Shown piece after piece: positions 1 to 5,605 of a stretch of DNA of 9,558 nt. The stretch is from JAAYLU01 sp964458805. Its GTDB lineage: Bacteria; Synergistota; Synergistia; Synergistales; Aminobacteriaceae. Below the pieces are notes generated by a model. The model saw only the letters and a program-made list of their open reading frames with translations. It was not told the origin of the DNA and ran no database searches. The stretch is taken from NCBI GenBank assembly GCA_964458805.1, contig CAYWKH010000077.1, positions 1 through 9,558 on the forward strand. The letters run 5' to 3'. Position 1 is the first letter of the stretch, and each line of letters begins with the position of its first letter. Position numbers and translations under genes: made by a program.

Positions 1-1
1 C

Positions 2-601
2 GACGGCCTCGTCCGCGAGATGTTCCTCGATGTCATTGGATGCGACATCGGGGGGGTGCGAATCGACTCCCTGAAGCTCAGGGCCGTCGGGGTCGGCTTC
101 ACCCCTCCGTCGGAGTGGGAGAGGGAGCCTCCCGACATAAGGGAGATACTCAACGTCCACGCCTTCGCCAGGATAACAGAGAGTGATCTGAACAAGAATC
201 TGCTGGAGAAGCAGTTCGGCGACGATGACGAATGGCACAACCTGCAGGTTCGAATCTCTTCGGACGGGATATACGCTCGAGGAAATTACCACGTCAGGGT
301 GCTGTTCACGCTGAACATCCTCATCGAGATCTTCAGCAAGTTCAAGATTGTGGACATGCAACAGGTCTGGCTGGACGACTACGCGCTGCGCGTCAATAGG
401 GTGGATGTCCCTGGATTCATTACCGACAAGGCGATATCTCAGATTCAGCCGCTGCTCGACCTCGGGAAGTTCGTCTTTCCGCTGCGCCTCTCGTCCATCG
501 GATTCGAGCAGGGAAGCATGACCATCGCAAGCCGCGTCATCCCCGAGCCGTTCGAGGGGATCGTCTACGAGTACACCAAGGACGCCAAAGAAGGAGAGTG
601 A
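2..601 (+). CDS. DUF2993/LmeA-like lipid-binding protein, 5' end cut by window edge
   Basis: The frame is open from the left edge to a TGA at 599-601. The first ATG is at position 20, but the codons before it read through without a stop (DGLVRE), so the true start and any signal peptide probably lie outside the window. About 199 residues are visible. They form alternating beta-strand-like segments and amphipathic stretches: an early SLKLRAVGVGF strand, then ARITESDLNKNLLEK, then an LRLSSIGFEQGSMTIASRV strand near the C-terminus. This layout is typical of DUF2993 (LmeA family) proteins, whose mycobacterial member is a periplasmic phospholipid-binding protein involved in lipomannan elongation. 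I infer a cell-envelope, lipid-handling role; the specific function is unknown. There is no catalytic motif. It converges on the metallo-hydrolase gene with only 25 bases between stops. Family assignment is by pattern only. Confidence 0.6.
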   Translation, partial: DGLVREMFLDVIGCDIGGVRIDSLKLRAVGVGFTPPSEWEREPPDIREILNVHAFARITESDLNKNLLEKQFGDDDEWHNLQVRISSDGIYARGNYHVRVLFTLNILIEIFSKFKIVDMQQVWLDDYALRVNRVDVPGFITDKAISQIQPLLDLGKFVFPLRLSSIGFEQGSMTIASRVIPEPFEGIVYEYTKDAKEGE

Positions 602-626
602 CCCTCCGCCGGTGCGAGTCGGCGCA

Positions 627-1529
627 TTAGCCCCGGCTCGTCCCGGCGAACGCCCCCATCATGCCGCGGGCGCTGTTTCGAAGGTAGTACCCCTCCCGCT
701 CGCGAACTGCCGGCTCCATGTTCCTCCACGCGGCCAGGAACGGATCCCGCTCCAGGGCCTCGGCGAGGAAGCCCTCCACGTCCTCCGGGCTCGCGCCCTT
801 TCGCAGTCGTCCGAGGGCTATGTCCTTCCAAAGAAACAGCTGGTCCTTCGCGAACGAGAGCATGTCGCCCGCCCCGCGACAGGAGCCGAAGTGCGCATAG
901 CAGACCTTGGCGTATCTCCTTTTCATCAGGTTCTCGAGCGATGCCAGGCATGTGTCGAAAAAAAACGGGGGAGGCGTTGCTGGACGAAGGTAGGGGAATG
1001 GCGACTCCCCCTCCAGGTATACCCCCGCGGCCTCGCCGGCGAACAGCACGGCCCCGCACTCGCCTTCGTGGACGTAGCAACGGTGGTGCGAGGCATGTCC
1101 GGGCGTCTCCAGGGTCGAAAACCCTCCGGGGAGAGGCCCCTCGACGACCAGGTGCGACTGCGGCACCGGGACGGGCTCGCCGAACAGAAGGGCCGTCTCC
1201 CCCAGGGTCTTGACGCTCCCCTCCCACAGCCTGGCTGGATCCAACAGGTGCGGCGCACCCCTGGCCGACACCGCTACCCTGGCGTCGAACTCTCTGACCA
1301 TCAGGCCGGCGGCCCCGGCGTGGTCAATATGCACGTGCGTGAGCAACACCAAGTCGACCCTTGAGTTCCCAAGGACAGCCACTGCTTCGCGCATGGTCGG
1401 CCAGGACCGGGCCGACCCCGGGTCGACAACGCAGGTCCAGTCCCGCGCGGAGTCACGAAGAAGCCACGACGACACGAACCTGTCAAAACCGGTCGCCGGA
1501 AGTGGCAGCACAACCAGGTGTTCGTCCAT
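627..1529 (-). CDS. Metallo-beta-lactamase-fold hydrolase (glyoxalase II-like)
   Basis: This is a complete 300-residue protein. The MBL signature THVHIDHAG lies at residues 64-72 (His65, His67, Asp69, His70), the third metal histidine is His145 in TPGHASHH, and the last is His213 in YAHFG. The residue that normally bridges both metals is Asp in a GD motif, but here it is Glu166 in FAGEAAG. The RPATPPPFFFD segment (182-192) followed by a YAHFG helix end is common in the glyoxalase-like MBL subfamily (COG0491 type). No signal peptide is seen, so it is probably cytoplasmic. The substrate is unknown; thioester, lactone or phosphodiester hydrolysis are all possible. The ATG start is supported by an AGGAGGG ribosome site at about 1536-1542, which overlaps the stop of the L,D-transpeptidase gene 10 bases upstream, so the two are almost certainly cotranscribed. 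A run of eight T (minus strand) codes for the Phe-rich part. Confidence 0.85.
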   Translation of the reverse strand: MDEHLVVLPLPATGFDRFVSSWLLRDSARDWTCVVDPGSARSWPTMREAVAVLGNSRVDLVLLTHVHIDHAGAAGLMVREFDARVAVSARGAPHLLDPARLWEGSVKTLGETALLFGEPVPVPQSHLVVEGPLPGGFSTLETPGHASHHRCYVHEGECGAVLFAGEAAGVYLEGESPFPYLRPATPPPFFFDTCLASLENLMKRRYAKVCYAHFGSCRGAGDMLSFAKDQLFLWKDIALGRLRKGASPEDVEGFLAEALERDPFLAAWRNMEPAVREREGYYLRNSARGMMGAFAGTSRG

Positions 1530-1539
1530 CCCAGCCCTC

Positions 1540-2244
1540 CTACTCGGTTATTATCACTTTCATGCCGATAAACACTCTCTCCTTGAGCTCCTCCAGGTCC
1601 TTGTTCCAAAGCCTGACGCACCCCTGCGTCACCATCGTCCCGATGGATTCAGGGTCGTGCGTGCCGTGGATGCCGATCCCCTTCCACCTCGGGGTCCTCA
1701 GCCTTATGAACCAGGGGCCGTAAGCGCCGCGTATCGGCCCCTTGCCGTCCCTGAAGTCGTAGGTCCATCCGCGGGAATCCTGGATCTGCTGGACCGAGAA
1801 GCTGCCCACCGGGGTACGATGATCTCCCACCCTCTCCTTCTGGCCGCCGTTCGCTCCGACGGCTATGGGGTACTCCCTCTCCAGCCTGTCCCCTATGTAG
1901 TAGTACATTCTCAACCGCCCCTTTGAAACATGCAGCCACGGTTCGTCCACGAACGCCCTGTACGGCTGCGCAGGCGGGGGGAGCGCCACTACCGCGGGCG
2001 CCGCTTCAATGGGGGGAAGACTTGACACCTCCGGCTCCACCGGGTCGGGCTCGGCCTCCGGCGGTGGCGTTGGCAAAGGGGACGGCACCCGGATATCGGG
2101 GTCAGTCAACAATACCGCATCCGCCTCTTCCTGAGGCCCCCTGGCAATCCGGTACCCGTGCCAGGCGGCGGAGGCTACAAGCAGGAGCACCACGGTCACG
2201 AATGCCTTCTTAGCAAGGTCGGACTCTCTTCTCCCGTAGAACAT
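1540..2244 (-). CDS. Membrane-anchored L,D-transpeptidase (YkuD domain)
   Basis: This is a 234-residue cell-wall enzyme of the YkuD (PF03734) family, which forms 3-3 peptidoglycan cross-links or attaches proteins to the wall. A short cytoplasmic head (MFYGRRESDLAKK) precedes one hydrophobic segment at about residues 13-33. A Pro/Glu-rich linker follows (about 53-92), then the catalytic domain from about 95 to the end. Motifs seen are DHRTPVGSF (141-149), the HGTHDPESIG helix-loop from His193, and the catalytic TQGCVRL (206-212) with Cys209 and Arg211. Most family members have Ser-His-Gly-Cys here, so Thr-Gln-Gly-Cys is a mild variant. The start at 2244 was preferred because GGGGGAGA lies 4 bases upstream. 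In-frame ATGs further up (2274, 2412) lack a ribosome site and would put about 56 soluble residues before the anchor. It is the first gene of a two-gene unit with the metallo-hydrolase; a functional link is not evident. Confidence 0.88.
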   Translation of the reverse strand: MFYGRRESDLAKKAFVTVVLLLVASAAWHGYRIARGPQEEADAVLLTDPDIRVPSPLPTPPPEAEPDPVEPEVSSLPPIEAAPAVVALPPPAQPYRAFVDEPWLHVSKGRLRMYYYIGDRLEREYPIAVGANGGQKERVGDHRTPVGSFSVQQIQDSRGWTYDFRDGKGPIRGAYGPWFIRLRTPRWKGIGIHGTHDPESIGTMVTQGCVRLWNKDLEELKERVFIGMKVIITE

Positions 2245-2305
2245 CAGGTCTCCCCCTAGAAAACCAAAATACATGCGGCCGCGCGCGGCTGTTTCGCCGG
2301 GGATG

Positions 2306-2332
2306 ATTGTACCACGCCCTAGACGGAGACAA
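2306..2332 (-). promoter_or_regulatory. Candidate sigma70 promoter with extended -10 for the L,D-transpeptidase unit
   Basis: Read on the minus strand, TGGTACAAT (2314 down to 2306) is a 5/6 -10 box with the extended TGn element. A TTGTCT box (2332-2327) sits 15 bases upstream. The short spacer is tolerable with an extended -10. Transcription would start near 2299, giving a leader of about 55 bases. That leader contains a perfect GC palindrome at 2278-2289 (GCCGCGCGCGGC) overlapping a GCGGCCGC palindrome at 2275-2282, which could fold as a small hairpin. Predicted from consensus match and placement only. Confidence 0.45.
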
Positions 2333-2379
2333 TCATGAAGTGCGGTTATCGCATCTCTCGTGAATTTTGGGTCGTTCTC

Positions 2380-2408
2380 TTGCTTTTCTCCAAGGAAAGA
2401 ATTAAACT
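2380..2408 (+). promoter_or_regulatory. Candidate promoter for the decarboxylase gene
   Basis: A TTGCTT box (2380-2385) and a TAAACT box (2403-2408) are separated by exactly 17 bases. They lie in an AT-rich stretch (about 2360-2450) that contrasts with the GC-rich genes on both sides. Transcription would start near 2415, leaving a leader of about 34 bases before the GTG start. The match to consensus is modest (3/6 and 4/6), so this rests on spacing, composition and position. Confidence 0.35.
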
Positions 2409-2432
2409 TCATAGGCTTTTAGATTTCTTAAG

Positions 2433-2440
2433 GGAGGAAG
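2433..2440 (+). promoter_or_regulatory. Ribosome binding site selecting a GTG start
   Basis: GGAGGAAG lies 8 bases upstream of GTG 2449. It decides the start of the decarboxylase, because the upstream in-frame ATG at 2335 has no ribosome site and would add 38 residues encoded by the AT-rich promoter region. Confidence 0.7.
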
Positions 2441-2448
2441 ATAGTAAG

Positions 2449-3621
2449 GTGGAAAACGAGTTTCAGTTTGACATCGAACGTTACATCACCAAGGAAAAAT
2501 TCGATAAAATCAAGGAATTCTCCATGGATAAGGAGACTCCTTTTCTCGTCGTCGATCTTGAAAAGGTCGAGGAGAAGTACGACGAGTTGCTGAACTCCCT
2601 GCCTTTCGCAAAAATCTACTACGCGGTCAAGGCGAACCCCCTTGAACAGGTGATACGAATGCTAGTGCGGAAGGGGAGCAGCTTCGACATAGCCTCCGTC
2701 TACGAGCTAGACCACGTGCTGGCCATGGGTGCCTCGCCAGAGAAGATAAGCTACGGCAACACCATAAAAAAATCCGATGCCATCGCCTACGCCTACTCCC
2801 GGGGAGTGCGCATGTTCGCGACGGACTCCGAGGGAGACCTCAGGAAGATAGCTATAAACGCCCCCGGCTCGAGGGTCTTCTTCCGCATACTGACCGATGG
2901 AAGCGGCGCGGACTGGCCCCTGTCGAGGAAGTTCGGGGCGCACCCCGATACCATATACAAGCTTATACTCCTGGCGGCCGAGCTCGGGCTCGAACCCTAC
3001 GGGATCTCATTCCACGTCGGCTCGCAGCAGAGGGACATCGGCCAGTGGGACAACGCCATATCAATCTGCAAGTACCTCTTCGACAGCGCCAAGTCGGACG
3101 GGATAAAGCTGAAGATGCTGAACCTGGGAGGAGGATTCCCGGCCACCTACATCTCCCCCACTCACGAGACCTCGGTCTACGCCACGGAGATCATCCGCTT
3201 CCTGAAGGAGGATTTCGGCGAAACCCTCCCCGAGATCATCCTGGAGCCCGGCAGGTTTATGGCGGGAGACGCCGGTGTGCTGGTCTCCGAGGTGATACTG
3301 GTCTCAAAAAAATCCGAAGTCAACCAGTACTCGTGGGTCTATCTCGACGCCGGCAAATTCGGGGGGCTAATAGAGACCCTTGACGAGGCGATAAAATACC
3401 CGATATACTCCGAGAAGACCGGCCCCTCCCAGGAGACCATCCTGGCCGGACCGACCTGCGACAGCATGGACATCCTCTATGAGACCGAGAAGTACGCACT
3501 GCCCGCTTCGCTCGAGGAGGGCGACCGACTCTACATATTCACGACAGGCGCCTACACCCAGACCTATTCCTCCGTGTGCTTCAACGGTTTCCCCCCCTTG
3601 AAGGCGTACGTGCTTGAATAA
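2449..3621 (+). CDS. Fold-III PLP-dependent ornithine (or ornithine/lysine) decarboxylase
   Basis: With the GTG start this is 390 residues, the usual length for alanine-racemase-fold bacterial ornithine decarboxylases. It converts ornithine to putrescine and CO2 in the cytoplasm. Visible motifs, numbered from the GTG: YYAVKANP with the PLP lysine Lys61, FHVGSQ (about 188-193), the phosphate-binding GGGFPA (227-232), EPGR (266-269), the specificity-helix region KFGGLIETLDEA (from about 303), catalytic Cys337-Asp338 in GPTCDSMD, and GAYT near 367-370 with Tyr369. All key active-site residues are present. The KFGGL..ET.DEA helix resembles Pseudomonas-type ODC and rhizobial lysine/ornithine decarboxylases, so activity on lysine (to cadaverine) cannot be excluded. 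Biosynthetic arginine decarboxylases are much longer, and diaminopimelate decarboxylase is less likely given the spermidine synthase 43 bases downstream. Two A7 runs occur in the coding sequence (2766-2772 and 3306-3312). Confidence 0.85.
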   Translation: MENEFQFDIERYITKEKFDKIKEFSMDKETPFLVVDLEKVEEKYDELLNSLPFAKIYYAVKANPLEQVIRMLVRKGSSFDIASVYELDHVLAMGASPEKISYGNTIKKSDAIAYAYSRGVRMFATDSEGDLRKIAINAPGSRVFFRILTDGSGADWPLSRKFGAHPDTIYKLILLAAELGLEPYGISFHVGSQQRDIGQWDNAISICKYLFDSAKSDGIKLKMLNLGGGFPATYISPTHETSVYATEIIRFLKEDFGETLPEIILEPGRFMAGDAGVLVSEVILVSKKSEVNQYSWVYLDAGKFGGLIETLDEAIKYPIYSEKTGPSQETILAGPTCDSMDILYETEKYALPASLEEGDRLYIFTTGAYTQTYSSVCFNGFPPLKAYVLE

Positions 3622-3642
3622 ATTCAGGGCCTCATCTATACT
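3614..3642 (+). promoter_or_regulatory. Candidate internal promoter for the spermidine synthase
   Basis: TTGAAT (3614-3619, 4/6) and TATACT (3637-3642, 5/6) are separated by an ideal 17 bases. The -35 box runs into the TAA stop of the decarboxylase. The predicted start near 3649 is just before the AGGAGG ribosome site at 3651-3656, so the leader would be only about 16 bases. It could uncouple speE and arcC from the decarboxylase. Predicted from sequence alone. Confidence 0.45.
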
Positions 3643-3663
3643 CTTGCGCTAGGAGGAGAGGCC
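3628..3663 (+). promoter_or_regulatory. Hairpin enclosing the speE ribosome binding site
   Basis: GGCCTC (3628-3633) is perfectly complementary to GAGGCC (3658-3663). The 24-base loop holds the AGGAGG ribosome site (3651-3656), and the 3' arm ends one base before the ATG at 3665. Read-through mRNA from the decarboxylase would contain both arms, whereas a transcript from the promoter at 3614-3642 would lack the 5' arm. A regulatory role is inference; six base pairs with a long loop may be weak. Confidence 0.3.
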
Positions 3664-3664
3664 G

Positions 3665-4510
3665 ATGGATATACGTCAAAAAAGAGTAAACGATCTCTGG
3701 TTTACCGAGGAGCAGACTTCGAATATGAAGCTCTCCCTGAGGCTGTCCGAAGTACTGTTGAACAAGTCGAGCCAGTACCAGGACATTCTGCTGGTGGAGA
3801 CCCAGGAGTACGGCCGTACACTGGTGTTGGACGGTGCCATCCAGATTACGGAGAGGGACGAGTTTTTTTACTCCGAGATGATGGCGCACGTGGCCCTCTG
3901 CTCTCATCCGTCCCCGAGAAGAGTCCTGATAATCGGCGGAGGAGACGGGGCCACCCTGCGCGAAGTGCTTCGCCACAGCAGCGTGGAGATGGCCACCCTC
4001 GTGGACATCGACGAAGAGGTGATCGACGCCTCCAGGCGTTTCCTGCCTACGATAGGCGTCGCGCTCGACGATCCACGCGCGGATGTAAGGCCCATGGACG
4101 CGATAGAGTACGTAGCGTCCTGCAAGGGGGAATATGACGTGGTCATTGTGGACAGCACCGACCCGGTCGAATTCGCGGCGGGGCTGTTCCGGGCCCCGTT
4201 CTACCACGATGTGTTCAACGCCCTTAAAGTGGACGGCATGATCGTCGCCCAGACCGAATCTCCGATCTCCGACACTCACGTGGTCAAGAGCGCATTCAGG
4301 GAGATGCAGTCCGTCTTCCCTATAGTCAAGATCTGCTGGAGTGTCATGCCCACCTATCCGAGCGGAATGTGGACCTACACGATAGGCTCCAGGATGCACG
4401 ACCCGGCCGCCGTCCGCAGGCCCGCGCCGGACGGCACCAAGTACTACACAGAGGACATGCACAGGGCTGCATTCACCATCCCCCCGTTCTTGAGGGACCT
4501 GCTGAAATAA
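3665..4510 (+). CDS. speE: Spermidine synthase (polyamine aminopropyltransferase)
   Basis: This is a 281-residue cytoplasmic enzyme that transfers aminopropyl from decarboxylated S-adenosylmethionine to putrescine. An N-terminal beta domain (about 1-65) contains SSQYQDILLVE and TLVLDGAIQITERDEF. The Rossmann methyltransferase-like domain shows GGGDG (91-95), the VDID strand end with Asp114/Asp116, Asp145 in PMDA, the amine-site DSTDP (163-167, Asp163 and Asp166), and MPTYPSG with Tyr231. Length and order match the SpeE family. Oddities: the usual YHEM is YSEM (Ser70 for His), and DSTDP is followed by VEFAAGLF rather than the common GPA-type sequence. Substrate specificity may therefore differ, for example another diamine acceptor. 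The ATG is well placed, with AGGAGG 8 bases upstream. SpeD, which makes the aminopropyl donor, is not in this window. Cotranscription with the decarboxylase (43-base gap) and carbamate kinase (67-base gap) is likely. Confidence 0.88.
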   Translation: MDIRQKRVNDLWFTEEQTSNMKLSLRLSEVLLNKSSQYQDILLVETQEYGRTLVLDGAIQITERDEFFYSEMMAHVALCSHPSPRRVLIIGGGDGATLREVLRHSSVEMATLVDIDEEVIDASRRFLPTIGVALDDPRADVRPMDAIEYVASCKGEYDVVIVDSTDPVEFAAGLFRAPFYHDVFNALKVDGMIVAQTESPISDTHVVKSAFREMQSVFPIVKICWSVMPTYPSGMWTYTIGSRMHDPAAVRRPAPDGTKYYTEDMHRAAFTIPPFLRDLLK

Positions 4511-4577
4511 AAAAATCGATCTAACAACGGTCATCAGCGTCGTTGAGATAAACCATCCGAGAGGGGTAAATCACGAG

Positions 4578-5519
4578 ATGAGAGTTTTGATCGCCCTGGG
4601 CGGCAACGCGATTCTCCAGAGAGGGCAGAAGGGAACCGCCTCAGAGCAGAGGGACAACGTACAAAAGACGGTCGACCAGATAGTCAGAATGATCCGGGCC
4701 GGCCACGAGGTGGTGGTCACCCACGGAAACGGCCCGCAGGTGGGCGCCATCCTGATCCAGAACGAGCTCGGCAGCTCTACGGTGCCGGCCATGCCCATGG
4801 ACATCTGCGGCGCGGAGAGCCAGGGGCTGATAGGATACATGTTCTGCCAGAGCATACACAACACCCTGTGCGCCGAGGGCGTCGAGGGGCACGAGCCCGC
4901 CTGCCTGGTCACGCGCGTCGAGGTTGACCCGGCAGACCCCGCCTTCGTCAACCCCACAAAGCCTGTGGGGCCGTTCTACTCCGAGGAGGCCGCGAGAAAG
5001 CGCATGGCCGCGACAGGCGAGACTTGGATTGACGACGCGGGTCGAGGGTGGCGCAGGGTGGTTCCCTCCCCGGACCCCAAGTCGATCGTGGAGGCCGACG
5101 TTATCAACGCCCTGCTGGAAAAGGGCTTCACAGTCGTAGCCTCCGGCGGCGGCGGCATCCCCGTCATCCGCAAGTGCGACGGATCGTGGGAGGGAGTCGA
5201 GGCGGTCATCGACAAGGATCTCGCGGGCGAGCGGCTGGCTGCCGCCGTGAACGCCGACCTGCTGGTGATACTGACGGACGTGCCCAAGGTAGCCATCAAC
5301 TACAACACGCCGGATCAGAAGTGGCTCGACACCCTTACTCTGTCCGAGATGGAGGAGCTCGAGAAGAAGGGGCACTTCAAGGCCGGTTCAATGGGTCCGA
5401 AGGTCAACGCCGCGCTGCGATTCGTCCGGAACGGCGGACAGAGAGCCATCATAGCCAGCCTCGAGGAGGCCCTGGAGGCCATCGAAGGGACGAAGGGCAC
5501 GCAGATCGTCAAGGACTGA
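4578..5519 (+). CDS. arcC: Carbamate kinase
   Basis: This is a 313-residue amino-acid-kinase-fold enzyme catalysing carbamoyl phosphate + ADP to ATP + carbamate, the energy-yielding step of arginine/citrulline fermentation. Seen motifs: ALGGNA (6-11), HGNGPQVG (49-56), KPVGPFY (128-134), GRGWRRVVPSPDP (155-167), ASGGGGIPV (188-196), DKDLA (212-216, Lys213), TDV (233-235) with NYNTPDQ following, and AGSMGPK (269-275). These are in canonical order and the length (about 310) is normal, with no missing key residue. The ATG start has GAGGGG about 11 bases upstream, a rather long spacing, but the N-terminus MRVLIALGGNA fits the family exactly. It is the last gene of the plus-strand unit and is followed by a strong terminator. 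Neither arginine deiminase nor ornithine carbamoyltransferase is adjacent, so the source of carbamoyl phosphate is not shown; purine or citrulline degradation are alternatives. Confidence 0.93.
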   Translation: MRVLIALGGNAILQRGQKGTASEQRDNVQKTVDQIVRMIRAGHEVVVTHGNGPQVGAILIQNELGSSTVPAMPMDICGAESQGLIGYMFCQSIHNTLCAEGVEGHEPACLVTRVEVDPADPAFVNPTKPVGPFYSEEAARKRMAATGETWIDDAGRGWRRVVPSPDPKSIVEADVINALLEKGFTVVASGGGGIPVIRKCDGSWEGVEAVIDKDLAGERLAAAVNADLLVILTDVPKVAINYNTPDQKWLDTLTLSEMEELEKKGHFKAGSMGPKVNAALRFVRNGGQRAIIASLEEALEAIEGTKGTQIVKD

Positions 5520-5542
5520 CTCTTTTTCCATGCCTCTCATTG

Positions 5543-5580
5543 AAGAGGAGCCTCCGCCCGAAAGCGGAGGCTCCTCTTTT
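5543..5580 (+). terminator. Rho-independent terminator after carbamate kinase
   Basis: A perfect 15-bp stem, AAGAGGAGCCTCCGC (5543-5557) with its complement at 5564-5578, encloses a 6-base loop (CCGAAA). The top strand continues through TTTT (5577-5580), 24 bases after the arcC stop. On the minus strand the stem is followed by TTCAATGAG, a poor U tract, so it is best oriented for arcC. It also lies 27 bases beyond the transporter stop (5606) and may serve both converging units. Confidence 0.9.
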
Positions 5581-5605
5581 GTGGTCGTACGAGGTCCCGC
5601 TGGTC

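Noticed and set aside
607..624. CGCCG/CGGCG stem between the converging genes at 601 and 627 as a terminator
   Set aside because: Only 5 bp with an 8-base loop and no T tract on either strand.
565..1364. Other overlapping frames around the metallo-hydrolase (plus 612-1364, minus 565-1227)
   Set aside because: Arg/Pro/Gly-rich shadows without motifs or ribosome sites; the frame 627-1529 holds the MBL signature.
2245..2412. An N-terminal extension of the L,D-transpeptidase from ATG 2412 or 2274
   Set aside because: No ribosome site at either ATG; it would cross the predicted promoter and place a soluble stretch before the membrane anchor.
2335..2448. An N-terminal extension of the decarboxylase from ATG 2335
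   Set aside because: No ribosome site at the ATG; the AT-rich stretch looks like a promoter, and the GTG at 2449 with GGAGGAAG gives the normal family length.
3632..4534. A 300-codon minus-strand frame opposite the spermidine synthase
   Set aside because: No family motif and no ribosome site; the plus strand carries an unmistakable SpeE.
4525..4545. CAACG/CGTTG stem between speE and arcC as a regulatory hairpin
   Set aside because: Five base pairs with an 11-base loop and no supporting feature; likely chance.
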